Shown here piece by piece: positions 41,185 to 50,732 of a stretch of 64,000 nt of DNA. Origin of the DNA: ELB16-189 sp018266435 (GTDB lineage: Bacteria; Bacteroidota; Bacteroidia; Cytophagales; Cyclobacteriaceae); NCBI GenBank assembly GCA_030123525.1, contig CP126125.1:3100001-3164000 (forward strand), given 5' to 3'. The notes under the pieces were generated by a model. That model ran no database searches, had not been told where the DNA came from, and saw only the letters and a program-made list of their open reading frames with translations. Numbering within the stretch: position 1 is the stretch's first letter; each line of letters starts with the position of its first letter. Both the position numbers and the translations under genes were made by a program.

Positions 41185-42989
41185 TTTTTTGTTGCTTTTC
41201 CGTTTTTATCCACAACCATAATCTTTGCCGAACCATCTGCATCTAGTAATTTGATCAATACCTCACCGGTATCATTATTAAATGAAATTTCAGAAGGCAA
41301 GAAATCCAAGTTAAAGTTATTGCTCCACACCAGCCCATCTGTGCGGTTAATTTTAATCAAACTTGATTTGAATTGTTCTTTGATCTTCAGGGTAGAATAG
41401 TACAACAAAAAATGGGTATCTGCCGAAGCACTCATAGTCCACAAGCCTTTATAAATTGAAAAATTTCTTTTAATAAATGATAACTGGTCTACAGAAAAAT
41501 TTACTTTATACCCTGCAATTCTAGATGGAGTTATCTTGTAAAAATATCCTTTTGCGAGCGAATCCTGATAGACTAACCCAAACGTAAACTTCTCATTTTC
41601 AATAACCAACGGCTTGTATTTCAAATCAAGATTTTGTTCGGTAAATAAAGGAATTGAGTCAGCACCATTGACCAACCATTTCAGCGCTTGACTGTTAATT
41701 TCCCACAGCTTTTGTTTCTTGATCAGTTCCCGCTCGGCATACTCTTTTATGGCTACAATGTTTTCTTGCAACACAGTAACTTTACCAAATGCACGGCTGA
41801 TAAAGTTTTTATAGTTCTGACTTTCATCTTCCAGGTTACGTTTTGCTAACAAGGTTGCAAGGCTGTCTATTTTTTTTAATCCTTTTAGCTCTTTGTCAAT
41901 GGTGTTGAGCCTCAAACGAACATTAGCCGAGTCTTTAATAGGTTTATCGATGATCACATCTGACTGATACTCCAAATCAGCTGTCTTCATTGCAAAAACC
42001 GCTAATGGCATAGGGTCGGTGTCGTATTTTTTTAATTGCTCTTCTAATAATTTATTCACCAGTTTGGTCAGGTCATTCTTTACCGAAATTGAATCGGTCT
42101 TAATTTTTTCTCGTAGTTTATTCAATTCAATATCGTAAGCAACCAAATTAGCCAGCAGCGGTTTTACTTCTTTCTCGATTTTAACAGTAGCTTCAGCTGC
42201 CCAGCGCTTGTAATCCCACACTTTTAAGTCGTCTTTCAAAAAATCAGCCAGCGATGATCCGTCTCTTGTAAAATCTTTGATTTCAACCAGGTCAAGTAAT
42301 TGATCATGTCCGGTTTTGCCCAGTTGCTTTGAAACCGTTTTGTATCTGTCAAAGGCCTGTGTGCTGGAGTCAAAAACCAGTTCGAGATGTTTTAGTTTAT
42401 CAATCAATTTTTCATCAGATCGAAGAAACAATACCTTATCAGAACCATAAGTTGATTGCAAAGACTTGTATATTGAATTAGCACGGGCGTATGATTTTTC
42501 TGATGCGGTAAAGTAGTTGTGCAGTAGCCGAACGCGATGCATTTTCTCTTTGCAAAACTTTACCTGATCGTCAATAAATAATTGTACATCCGAAAGTTTG
42601 ATTACGAATTTTCCGGTGCGAGGGTCTCTGCGTGAATATGGTTCATAATAATCATCGTTTTTACGCAATTCACGTTCAGTAATGGTTTTGAAAGCTTTGT
42701 CATAAAAAATGAGTGCTGAGTCAAGATTGGTTGCCAATATTTCAGTGTGCAGTAAGGGGTCCATTCGCATTGTTTTATCTTGAAAAACAATGGCCATGTA
42801 CAAATAAGCGTTTGGGTTATCTGAATTCTCTTTCAAGTATTTTTTTAAAAAGGGTTCAGCCTTTTCATATTGTTTAGATGAGAGCAGCAGAACCAAATCT
42901 TTGTACTTAATTTTTTGGCTATACGCCTGTAAATAAACCCCAACTGACAAGGCAAGGGAGAGCAACGCAAGTTTCTTTTTAAAATTCAT
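41181..42989 (-). CDS. Secreted helical (TPR-like) protein of unknown function
   Basis: 602 aa with signal peptide MNFKKKLALLSLALSVGVYLQAYSQ. The start contains TPR-like units (SKQYEKAEPFLKKYLKENSDNPNAYLYMAIVFQD), the middle about 200-420 is charged and coiled-coil-like, and the last 120 residues are beta-rich (TDGLVWSNNFNLDFLPSEI). Probably periplasmic or surface-bound. No family recognised. Confidence 0.75.
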   Translation of the reverse strand: MNFKKKLALLSLALSVGVYLQAYSQKIKYKDLVLLLSSKQYEKAEPFLKKYLKENSDNPNAYLYMAIVFQDKTMRMDPLLHTEILATNLDSALIFYDKAFKTITERELRKNDDYYEPYSRRDPRTGKFVIKLSDVQLFIDDQVKFCKEKMHRVRLLHNYFTASEKSYARANSIYKSLQSTYGSDKVLFLRSDEKLIDKLKHLELVFDSSTQAFDRYKTVSKQLGKTGHDQLLDLVEIKDFTRDGSSLADFLKDDLKVWDYKRWAAEATVKIEKEVKPLLANLVAYDIELNKLREKIKTDSISVKNDLTKLVNKLLEEQLKKYDTDPMPLAVFAMKTADLEYQSDVIIDKPIKDSANVRLRLNTIDKELKGLKKIDSLATLLAKRNLEDESQNYKNFISRAFGKVTVLQENIVAIKEYAERELIKKQKLWEINSQALKWLVNGADSIPLFTEQNLDLKYKPLVIENEKFTFGLVYQDSLAKGYFYKITPSRIAGYKVNFSVDQLSFIKRNFSIYKGLWTMSASADTHFLLYYSTLKIKEQFKSSLIKINRTDGLVWSNNFNLDFLPSEISFNNDTGEVLIKLLDADGSAKIMVVDKNGKATKN

Positions 42990-43037
42990 TGTGGAAAGTT
43001 ATCAAAATAAAGACATTTGGTAAAAAATGTTATACGA

Positions 43038-43622
43038 ATGACCCGATTGAAAGTTTTTATACGCTCCTACAGGTGGCTTCTGATCATTCCTCTGCTCTAT
43101 GTCACAGGCGCATTAACTGAAATATCTTCCTTCACCCAGCGAGCAGTTATTCAGGCGGGTTTTGTTAATGCATCCCCCACTTCAACAGAACGCCAAGAAG
43201 CATTCGATTATGACTTTACTATCAAAGATCTGGCCGGAAATAAAATTGACTTCTCAACCTACAAGGGTAAAACGATTTTTTTAAACCTGTGGGCAACCTG
43301 GTGCCCTCCGTGCCGATCTGAAATGCCCTCCATTCAAAAAGTATTTGACACCATTGATAAAACAAAAATTGAATTTGTTATGCTTTCGCTGGATAAAGAC
43401 GGGCAACTCGACAAAGTAAAAAAATATGTAGCAAAGAATGAATTTACATTTCCTGTTTTTATGCCTTCGGGTTACTTGAGCGAGCAACTGAATGTACCTT
43501 CGATCCCTACTACTTTTGTTATCTCACCCCAAGGCAATATTGTGTACAAAGAAATAGGGATGAGAAATTATAACACCCCTAAATTCATGAAATTTTTAAC
43601 TGAACTGACTACTAAACAATGA
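43038..43622 (+). CDS. TlpA/ResA-like membrane-anchored thioredoxin
   Basis: 194 aa from ATG 43038; a TTG at 43017 is a poorer start. An N-terminal anchor (WLLIIPLLYVTGALTEI) is followed by a thioredoxin fold with WATWCPPCRSEMP (CPPC active site) and the cis-proline region VPSIPTTFVI. Such proteins reduce disulphides in the periplasm, often during cytochrome c maturation. It could serve the c-type cytochromes of this genome. A TraB-like gene starts 3 bp later. Confidence 0.9.
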   Translation: MTRLKVFIRSYRWLLIIPLLYVTGALTEISSFTQRAVIQAGFVNASPTSTERQEAFDYDFTIKDLAGNKIDFSTYKGKTIFLNLWATWCPPCRSEMPSIQKVFDTIDKTKIEFVMLSLDKDGQLDKVKKYVAKNEFTFPVFMPSGYLSEQLNVPSIPTTFVISPQGNIVYKEIGMRNYNTPKFMKFLTELTTKQ

Positions 43623-43625
43623 CTT

Positions 43626-44486
43626 ATGAAAGCAATTATTTTTTGTCTGACTTTATTGATGTCAACATTTGTACAAGCACAAGATTCTCCGCTATGGGAA
43701 ATATCCGGTGCCGACCTGAAGGCTCCATCCTATCTGTTTGGGTCGCTGAAGTTTACTCATGAAAAATACTTTAAAGTGCCAGCAACAGTTGATCAAAAGA
43801 TCAAGGCATCAAAAATATTTGCTATTGAAGACCAGGTGGATCATCAGGCCCAGTTTGAACTTAACGCTGCACTTCGTTTTCCTAAAGGCGAAACACTCTC
43901 ATCGGTTTTAAAACCAGAAGAATATAAAAAAGTAGTCGATTTCTTTCAAAAAGAATTTAAAATAAATAAGACTGCATTTGAAAGCAAGTACGGCAAAATG
44001 AAACCACTAGCATTATCCATTGCAATGACGCGTTTATCACTGGGTGGTAAAGTAAAATTTTATGATATTGAGTTATTAAAAACGGCTTTGAAATACAAAG
44101 TAAAAGCATTCAGTCTTGAACCGGTAGAACGCGAAGCTCAAGCACTGAACTCATACCCTCTGTTAAATCAGACACGCTCTTTGCTTTATGCTATTGATAA
44201 TTTTGAAGAGCAAAAAAAAGATTTCCAAAACCTGATGTCGCGGTTTCCTTTTGGCACATTGGATGAAATTTTTGATTACTCCGTACACCCTACTCAGAAC
44301 AACCCCATTTTCATCGAAGAATTTTATTACAAGCGCAATGAAGAATGGATGCCTAAAATTGAGAAAATGATTCACGAGAACCCTTCTTTCATTTGTGTGG
44401 GTATTTCACATTTGGAAGGGGACCGCGGCCTATTGGATCTGCTGAAAGCAAAAGGCTATACGCTTAAATCATTGCCACTGAAATAA
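43626..44486 (+). CDS. TraB/GumN (Tiki-like) family protein
   Basis: 286 aa with signal peptide ending STFVQAQ. The family pattern is visible: SPLWEISGADLKAPSYLFGSLKF near the start, GETLSSVLKPEEYKKVV, and FICVGISHLEGDRGLLDLLKAKGYTL at the end. The domain is related to Tiki metalloproteases; bacterial roles are unclear. It is 3 bp after the thioredoxin gene, so the two form an operon. Confidence 0.88.
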   Translation: MKAIIFCLTLLMSTFVQAQDSPLWEISGADLKAPSYLFGSLKFTHEKYFKVPATVDQKIKASKIFAIEDQVDHQAQFELNAALRFPKGETLSSVLKPEEYKKVVDFFQKEFKINKTAFESKYGKMKPLALSIAMTRLSLGGKVKFYDIELLKTALKYKVKAFSLEPVEREAQALNSYPLLNQTRSLLYAIDNFEEQKKDFQNLMSRFPFGTLDEIFDYSVHPTQNNPIFIEEFYYKRNEEWMPKIEKMIHENPSFICVGISHLEGDRGLLDLLKAKGYTLKSLPLK

Positions 44487-44496
44487 GCACAGCAAC

Positions 44497-46530
44497 TTAA
44501 CCTATTCGTTTGGCTGCCAGTTCGCTTAGAATCAGCAGACTTTCGCGAAGGTATTCGTCTTTCATTTTTTGAAGTTCATCTTGTGGCAGCCCTTCTTTAT
44601 TAGCACTTATTTTGGTGTCGAGGGTTTCGGGTGTCTTTTTTTTCTCCGATTCTTCCATTTGCTTTTTGCGGATGGCTTCATTTAATGATACTGACTTCTG
44701 ACGGATATTGTTTCTCAGTTCTTCTGTTTCCACCGCATATTTTTTTAGATTAAGATCATGCTTCAGACGATCCCGATACGATTTATTTAAGTCACTAATC
44801 ATTCTACTGGTTATGTCAGTGCTGGGTTGGTAGACTGCTTGCTTAATTTCATCCCAAGGCATTGCACTGGGGCTGGAGCTTTCTCCATACTGTTCGGGGT
44901 CAAGCGCAGTGGGAAATTTGATGTCTGGCTCAACTCCTTTATGTTGTGTACTGCTTCCGCTGACCCGGTAAAATTTTTGAAATGTATATTTTAGTTCCCC
45001 TACCGGTGTATTTTTTTCGTTTAGTATCTGGCTAAGGTCTTGCATTCGTTGAACAGTTCCCTTGCCGTACGTTGACTCGCCAACGATTACACCCCGGTGA
45101 TAGTCTTGAATGGCTCCGGCAAAAATTTCAGATGCCGAAGCACTGAAACGGTTAGTTAATACCACCAATGGCCCAGTATAGGCAATACTTTGGTCATTAT
45201 CTTCCCCCATCTGAATCTGGTTGTTAGATGATTTGACTTGCACTACGGGCCCATCCTTAATAAATAATCCTGTTAAATCAATTGCCTCTGCTAAAGAGCC
45301 ACCACCATTGTTGCGCAAATCCATAACCAGGCCACTGATCCCTTCGGCTTTTAACTCATTGATCAGTTTTTTTACATCGCGTGTGGTGCTCCGGTAATCG
45401 GGATTGCCTTTTTGGTACTCATCAAAGTCCATGTAAAAACTGGGCAGGTTAATAACACCCAATTTTATTTCTTTGCCATTTGAGTGATAGCGTATCAAGC
45501 TTTTCTTGGCTGCTTGGTCTTCCAATTTGATTTTATCGCGAACTAGCAAAATCTCTTTTGAAGTTCCTCCTATCCCGGTTGCAGCAGGCAGAACAGTCAG
45601 CCGCACAAAGGTTCCTTTGGGGCCTTTAATCAGTTTTACCACATCATCAAGTCGCCAACCAATTACATCCACCATTTCCCCGTCTTTGCCCTGGGCTACG
45701 CCTGTGATGTAATCATTGGCGTGCAGTTTGCCCGACTTATCGGCATCACCACCCGGCAAAATGCGGGTTACTTTTGTATAATCATTTTCAGTGGTCAACT
45801 GTGCACCAATACCTTCAAGCGATAAACTCATGCTTTGTTTAAACAGATCAGCAGCTTTGGGTGAAAAATAATTGGTGTGCGGATCATACGATTCAGTAAT
45901 ACTGTTCATGTAAAGGCTGAACACATCTTCTGAATTGAATTGGTTAAATGATTTTTGAAAGCGCTCGTATCTTTTTTTCAAAATATCAGTAATCTCATCC
46001 GGCTTTTTGCCGGTAAGTTTTAAACTGAGCGCTTGACTTTTGATCATCTTTCTCCAAATTTCATTTAACTCATCAACCGATGCTGCCCATGGTTTATTTT
46101 CCCGGTCGGCTTCGTAAGTTTCATCTACCGTGTAGTCAAATGACTGGTAAACTAATTTCGTTAATACATACTCCATCCTCTCCCGGTAGCGTTTGATAAA
46201 CACAGAGTAGATGTCATAAGCGATGGAAACATTTTCCTGGCGTGTCAGATCATCAATGATGTCTTTGTATTGATTAAATGACGCTATATCTGCTGCTAAA
46301 AAATAGCTGCGGTTATTGTCCAACTCACGAATGTATTGTTTAAGTATCGCTTCTGATAACGAGTCATTCAGCGATAATTTTCGGTAATGATAATGATCGA
46401 GTAAATAAGTGATCACTTTAGCCTCTCGTCCATAAAATGGTTTTGGTTTTAAAACCGTAGTATCTTGGGGTTGCCCCAGGGCTAGTAATTGAGTTGTAAT
46501 GAAAAAAGTAATAATCAAGAAACGCCACAT
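44497..46530 (-). CDS. C-terminal processing peptidase, S41 family (Prc/Tsp)
   Basis: 677 aa from ATG 46530 (MWRFLIITFF signal); a TTG nine bases upstream is less likely. A helical N-terminal domain, a PDZ domain (SLSLEGIGAQLTTENDYTKVTRILPGGDADKSGKL), then the S41 core with ISGLVMDLRNNGGGSLAEA, VLTNRFSASASEIFAGAIQDY (Ser) and GESTYGKGTVQ (Lys), and a DUF3340-like C-terminus. It degrades or trims periplasmic proteins. Length is as for E. coli Prc. Confidence 0.95.
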   Translation of the reverse strand: MWRFLIITFFITTQLLALGQPQDTTVLKPKPFYGREAKVITYLLDHYHYRKLSLNDSLSEAILKQYIRELDNNRSYFLAADIASFNQYKDIIDDLTRQENVSIAYDIYSVFIKRYRERMEYVLTKLVYQSFDYTVDETYEADRENKPWAASVDELNEIWRKMIKSQALSLKLTGKKPDEITDILKKRYERFQKSFNQFNSEDVFSLYMNSITESYDPHTNYFSPKAADLFKQSMSLSLEGIGAQLTTENDYTKVTRILPGGDADKSGKLHANDYITGVAQGKDGEMVDVIGWRLDDVVKLIKGPKGTFVRLTVLPAATGIGGTSKEILLVRDKIKLEDQAAKKSLIRYHSNGKEIKLGVINLPSFYMDFDEYQKGNPDYRSTTRDVKKLINELKAEGISGLVMDLRNNGGGSLAEAIDLTGLFIKDGPVVQVKSSNNQIQMGEDNDQSIAYTGPLVVLTNRFSASASEIFAGAIQDYHRGVIVGESTYGKGTVQRMQDLSQILNEKNTPVGELKYTFQKFYRVSGSSTQHKGVEPDIKFPTALDPEQYGESSSPSAMPWDEIKQAVYQPSTDITSRMISDLNKSYRDRLKHDLNLKKYAVETEELRNNIRQKSVSLNEAIRKKQMEESEKKKTPETLDTKISANKEGLPQDELQKMKDEYLRESLLILSELAAKRIG

Positions 46531-46571
46531 AGCTTTCAAAAGGTTATTGAGATAAACGTAAATCAGGTAGC

Positions 46572-47474
46572 CTACGCTACTTTATCGAAATCAAACTCTT
46601 TAAGAAACTTTTCGAGTTCTTCAATCGACTTGAATTCAAACGATCTTTTGGCCCCCAAGGTTGAGACCAAATCCACTTTTACCATTTCAATATTACGGGT
46701 GTTGCGCTGGAGTTTAGGTTTTTGCAACCGGTAGTCGTCTTCTTCTTTGCGCGAGATATTAAATTGAGTAGCCCGCACATTTTTGCAATAAGAGCATTGA
46801 TAATGTTTTAATAGTTCTTTGGGCGATCCGTCTTCATTTTTTTCGATAATCTCTTCTTTCCAGACCTTCATCGTATAAAAACCACAGTTATTGCATTGAA
46901 GGGCCACCAGGTGCCCATCGTATTTTTCAATTTTCACATCATTGGTGGATTCATCGACCCAAACATCGTAGTCAATGGAGAAGATGTTTTCCTCGGCCTG
47001 CATTCCTTCGTTTAAGTGTACATCTTCTTCGTCTTCACTGAGCAGCCTCATTTTCTTTCCGTTTTTAGGATTGATGCGAGGGGTATAACGCAGTTTTCTA
47101 AGTTTAAAACTTAATTTGGTAGGGTAGTAATACTCCAAAATCAAAGCCGCAACATAGGCAACCAATGTGGCAGCCGCGATGGAAAAAAATATTCGTACTA
47201 AAAACCATATCCCCAGAGTAGTAAACTTATCCATTCCATATAAGTTCACGGCAAAAGCAATCGCTAAACCGAAGAATACATATACCCATTTAAACCACCG
47301 TATTTCATTTTTATTAATGTAATCATAGATTTCTTTTGGCTCTTTAATGGTAGAGACACGCATCTTATAAAACAGATAGATGAGTATAGCCATAGTTACC
47401 GCTGCTATGGTACCGATAATCATATATTCATTCCATGCAATTAAAAAAGGGATAGGCACAGCCTTTTGCTCCAT
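46572..47474 (-). CDS. Membrane protein with zinc-ribbon-like domain
   Basis: 300 aa. Three to four membrane helices in the first 130 residues (IIGTIAAVTMAILIYLFY, WVYVFFGLAIAFAVNLYG, FFSIAAATLVAYVAALIL). A cytoplasmic C-terminal part carries CNNCGFYTMKV ... CSYCKNVRA, a probable zinc ribbon, and ends in a charged helix. No family I can name. It is 33 bp upstream of the Prc gene in its own frame and may share its transcript. Confidence 0.75.
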   Translation of the reverse strand: MEQKAVPIPFLIAWNEYMIIGTIAAVTMAILIYLFYKMRVSTIKEPKEIYDYINKNEIRWFKWVYVFFGLAIAFAVNLYGMDKFTTLGIWFLVRIFFSIAAATLVAYVAALILEYYYPTKLSFKLRKLRYTPRINPKNGKKMRLLSEDEEDVHLNEGMQAEENIFSIDYDVWVDESTNDVKIEKYDGHLVALQCNNCGFYTMKVWKEEIIEKNEDGSPKELLKHYQCSYCKNVRATQFNISRKEEDDYRLQKPKLQRNTRNIEMVKVDLVSTLGAKRSFEFKSIEELEKFLKEFDFDKVA

Positions 47475-47773
47475 AGTGTTTAATTTTTTGGCTAAGATAA
47501 TTATAATAGCCTGTCACTTGTAGTCCTGACGAAATCAATTTATTCTGTTTTTTTCTTTTTCCAGGAAATGAACTCATCAGATAATTTAATACCAAAAAAT
47601 TGCCAGCCCGGTTATGTAATTCAAAAACTTCAGCTACAATAAAATGGGAAACACAAAAGAAAATCAACCGGCAGGATACCTGGAAAACCACTTAAAATTC
47701 GCTATAAGCAATGTTTTATAAATAAATGTGTAATATTTCACAAAATTATTTTGAAATTTATAAATAAACTTAT
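47475..47773. other. Intergenic region before the small gene pair
   Basis: About 300 AT-rich bases with divergent promoters expected. A minus-strand frame at 47428-47691 is open but overlaps the neighbouring gene's start and has no gene-like features. Nothing else seen apart from the palindrome at its right edge. Confidence 0.5.
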
Positions 47774-47801
47774 TATCATTGTGTATTAATACATAATGAT
47801 A
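47774..47801 (+). promoter_or_regulatory. 28-bp near-perfect palindrome touching the start codon
   Basis: Arms TATCATT (47774-47780) and AATGATA (47795-47801) flank a perfect core TGTATTAATACA (47782-47793 region); only one of 14 base pairs mismatches. The last base is the A of the ATG at 47801. A protein bound here would block initiation of transcription or translation of the two small genes. Confidence 0.65.
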
Positions 47802-48049
47802 TGAGCACTTTTGAAAAGAAAAAAATTGAGGTTGAATTGCAAAAATTTACCAACCAGAATTTTGAGCAACCAAGTAATTGTCGAAACATAGATCAGATAT
47901 TGTTCTATGTCAGGGAGTTATGCGCAAAAATTAATGAGTACGAAATGCGTTTTAATTACGTGCCTTCGCATGCCTACTGGCTTCTCGCTCAATACAACCA
48001 AGCGCATACGAAGATGGTGTACAAGCATTTTGTTGACCACTATTCATGA
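47801..48049 (+). CDS. Small protein of unknown function, first of a coupled pair
   Basis: 82 aa, mainly helical and charged (EKKKIEVELQKFTNQNF, IDQILFYVRELCAKINEYEMRF). No membrane helix, signal or HTH recognised. Its TGA overlaps the next gene's ATG (ATGA at 48046). It starts inside a 28-bp palindrome. Could be half of a toxin-antitoxin-like or regulator pair, but no known toxin or antitoxin family is recognised. Confidence 0.7.
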   Translation: MSTFEKKKIEVELQKFTNQNFEQPSNCRNIDQILFYVRELCAKINEYEMRFNYVPSHAYWLLAQYNQAHTKMVYKHFVDHYS

Positions 48050-48273
48050 AGTATATCCCCTCCCCCATTCCAATTAAGTACGATTTTCTGTACAGCGCTA
48101 CGGCCAATAAATCGGGGCGAATGCAATATCACCGCGTAAAGCCCGGGGTGAGTAAATTAAGGATTAGCCGAAGTGACTTTATACGGGCATACAATGACAG
48201 CAGCATTATTGCCCTGAATCCACTACAAATACGCGGGCAGGAGATGGTTTTTCAATTTGAATTTTACGTATGA
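48046..48273 (+). CDS. Small protein of unknown function, second of a coupled pair
   Basis: 75 aa, basic, probably beta-rich (KYDFLYSATANKSGRMQYHRVKPG, LNPLQIRGQEMVFQFEFYV). Translation is coupled to the upstream gene by ATGA. Its 3' end overlaps the convergent MazG-like gene by 10 bp. Function unknown. Confidence 0.65.
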   Translation: MKYIPSPIPIKYDFLYSATANKSGRMQYHRVKPGVSKLRISRSDFIRAYNDSSIIALNPLQIRGQEMVFQFEFYV

Positions 48274-48740
48274 TTCCCGATTATTTTTTCAAGGTTGGCT
48301 GGCGAGTAGTTTATAGACTTTATTGTCTTGTTATCCGACTTCCGATACACCAACCATCGGCCGCCAATTTCACGATAGTAGCACTCCGTGCCATCTTTGG
48401 CCAAATACAAGGCGACAGTCTCCTTCGCTTCCTGTTCTGAACGGCAGGCTTTGCTCATGTTAGAGCGTTGAACTTCTTCGAATAATTCGCTGAATTTACC
48501 GGCAAGTCCAAACTCAAGTATGGCACCGGAGAGTACATATTGGATGTCACACAGGGCATCGGCTACCTCTACTATGTCTTTTTCTGCTACTGCTTGCTCT
48601 AATTCCTTTAATTCTTCTGAAAGTAAAGCGATGCGAAGATTGCACCGCTCTTCGGATGGTATGGCTGGGTCATTTACTATTGGATGCTTAAATGTGCGAT
48701 GAAAATCAGCTACCAGGTTAATTGCATCGGGTTGTTTCAT
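48264..48740 (-). CDS. MazG-like nucleotide pyrophosphohydrolase
   Basis: 158 aa from ATG 48740 (MKQPDAINLVADFHRTF); a TTG further upstream also opens the frame. RIALLSEELKELEQAVAEKDIVEVADALCDIQYVLSG carries the all-alpha NTP pyrophosphohydrolase EExxE and ExxD metal motifs. The remaining 60 residues hold an ACRSEQEAKETVALYLAKDG-type tail seen in this subfamily. It may clean non-canonical or excess nucleotides. Confidence 0.85.
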   Translation of the reverse strand: MKQPDAINLVADFHRTFKHPIVNDPAIPSEERCNLRIALLSEELKELEQAVAEKDIVEVADALCDIQYVLSGAILEFGLAGKFSELFEEVQRSNMSKACRSEQEAKETVALYLAKDGTECYYREIGGRWLVYRKSDNKTIKSINYSPANLEKIIGNHT

Positions 48741-48872
48741 AGGTAAGTGGATGATGTGTGGCTGCAAATTATTTGCCTTGCCATTAATTGACAAGTGTTA
48801 AAAACTACTTAATGATAAGATTTATAATTATTTGTATTACAGTGATTTAAAATACTTCAATTGAAAAATAGT

Positions 48873-50675
48873 TTATCTTCCTTCAAAAGAAAATGAATAC
48901 CCAAAATTAAGCCCAAATCTAAATGTTTGAGAAAAAGCATTAGTGTTTACTGAACTGAACTCTGACTTAAACTGTGGGTCAATCGACACATTTCTGTACC
49001 CCAAACTGTACCCTATAAATGAATCGATGGTGAACCCGTTTCGATTGAGTTTTTCCATCAGTCTCATACCAAGCATCAATCCGTACTCAACTCGTTGCTC
49101 TGGTGCGCTGACGGTAATTTGAAAAGCCGATGGCTGAATTGGCACAATATTACAATTGTGAATAATATTGGTAAACCGAATTTCATGAGCGAAATACCAC
49201 ATACCCAACTTGATGGGGTTGTAAAACTTTTGTTTAAGGGCAATAGCATACCCCCGATTAAATAGTTTTCCCACTGAAATTTTTGAATCGTTGACAAAAA
49301 ATGGATCACGCAAAGCTTCAAAGCTAAACTCATGACCCAGTCTGGCTTCGTTATAAAATTCAATACCCAATGGAAGGCTTCCGACAAAAGTGAATACCGG
49401 GTTGCCTTGCAAAATTACGCTATGGTATTCGGGGTATCGCGGGGAGAAATAATCAAACCGTTTATGATGCGAGGTCTTTTTGACTGTTTCCGGTGCTTTT
49501 AAGCGATGTGCCAATGAGTTGAGGGAATTAACCAACTCATTGTCTTCATAAAATGGCTTGTAGTATCCCGATAGTTTTCCATTTTGTTCGTACAATTCCC
49601 ACGTGCCCACCCGTAAGTTATCCTCTATCTTTCCTTTTGTTTGGAGATTACCACTGGGGTAGTATCCCAGGTATGTACCTTTGCCATTGTCAAAATCACA
49701 CTCTCCTTCCAGTTTTCCGTCTTCATAAAAGTATTGCCATTTTCCCTGATTATTTCCGTTTATGATCTGCCCCTTCACTTTCAGTTTTCCGCTTGTAAAA
49801 TATTCTCGATAATCACCCGAACCATTGTTGTAGGTAATTTCACTTTTCATCGATCCATCGCGGTACCTGGAACTCCAGTATCCATTTCGCTTGCCTTCTA
49901 CAAAATTACCTTTTGAACTAACCTTTCCATCTTCAAAAAAATAAACCCATTCGCCTGAAGGTTCATTGTTTACAAATTTGCCCTGAGAAGATACTTTGCC
50001 AGATGAGTAAAAGTATTTCCATTCTCCGCTTTTTTTGCCTGCGGTATAATCCCCCTCGCTCTCCACTGAACCGTCTTCTGCATAAGTAATCCACCGGCCG
50101 GCATTCCATGCGCCTGCCTTAGGCCCTTCGGCCATTTTTCTTCCGGAGTGGTAATACTCGGTATAGCGGCCATGATCATCACTGTATTCAATTTCACCAC
50201 GCTTGGTGCCATCTTCAAAATAAGTAGTCCATGCTCCTGACCGTTTATCGTTTTGATAATCGCCTAATTCTTTTAATTCTCCGCTTTCATAATAAATCTT
50301 CCACAGTCCTTCGCGCTTCCGGTCGTTGATTGTTCCTTCCATACTTTTTTGACCGTTTTCATAAAAGTATTCCCACAAGCCATAATTCGAGTTTTGCCTG
50401 AGTATGCCGCGCATGCGCAAGTTTCCCGTTTCGTAATAAAACTCCCAAACACCGGTTGTTTCATTATTCGAAAATTGTCCTCTTGATTCTATGCTTCCGC
50501 TTAGGTAATACGAAATATACTTGCCCTGTAATATATTCAGTACGGTATCTTTCACCTGGTATATTTCTTTGATATTTTTTTTCTCTTGGTCATAATAATT
50601 TTTTTTAGTGTATAGCTGAGCCATGATCTGGGGCGAAATGATCAAGCAGGTTATCAAAATATAAAGACTTTTCAT
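48873..50675 (-). CDS. YwqK/MORN-repeat protein with C-terminal barrel-like domain
   Basis: 600 aa from ATG 50675, which gives a good signal peptide (MKSLYILITCLIISPQIMAQ); longer TTG starts do not. Residues 40-390 are about 14 MORN-like units of the form GxWxYYYExGKLxxxGxY. From about 420 the repeats stop and the sequence becomes strand-rich, ending FRFGLNFGYSFSFEGR, like an outer-membrane barrel. YwqK-type repeats are annotated as antitoxins in databases, but here an envelope role is more likely. The combination is unusual. Confidence 0.8.
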   Translation of the reverse strand: MKSLYILITCLIISPQIMAQLYTKKNYYDQEKKNIKEIYQVKDTVLNILQGKYISYYLSGSIESRGQFSNNETTGVWEFYYETGNLRMRGILRQNSNYGLWEYFYENGQKSMEGTINDRKREGLWKIYYESGELKELGDYQNDKRSGAWTTYFEDGTKRGEIEYSDDHGRYTEYYHSGRKMAEGPKAGAWNAGRWITYAEDGSVESEGDYTAGKKSGEWKYFYSSGKVSSQGKFVNNEPSGEWVYFFEDGKVSSKGNFVEGKRNGYWSSRYRDGSMKSEITYNNGSGDYREYFTSGKLKVKGQIINGNNQGKWQYFYEDGKLEGECDFDNGKGTYLGYYPSGNLQTKGKIEDNLRVGTWELYEQNGKLSGYYKPFYEDNELVNSLNSLAHRLKAPETVKKTSHHKRFDYFSPRYPEYHSVILQGNPVFTFVGSLPLGIEFYNEARLGHEFSFEALRDPFFVNDSKISVGKLFNRGYAIALKQKFYNPIKLGMWYFAHEIRFTNIIHNCNIVPIQPSAFQITVSAPEQRVEYGLMLGMRLMEKLNRNGFTIDSFIGYSLGYRNVSIDPQFKSEFSSVNTNAFSQTFRFGLNFGYSFSFEGR

Positions 50676-50732
50676 GGCTGTGTAGCTATTCAAATTTACG
50701 GAGAATTGATTCATTCCCTCTGTCTTACCCAA

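Noticed and set aside
47428..47691. 87-aa minus-strand ORF
   Set aside because: It overlaps the zinc-ribbon membrane protein gene out of frame and shows no gene features.
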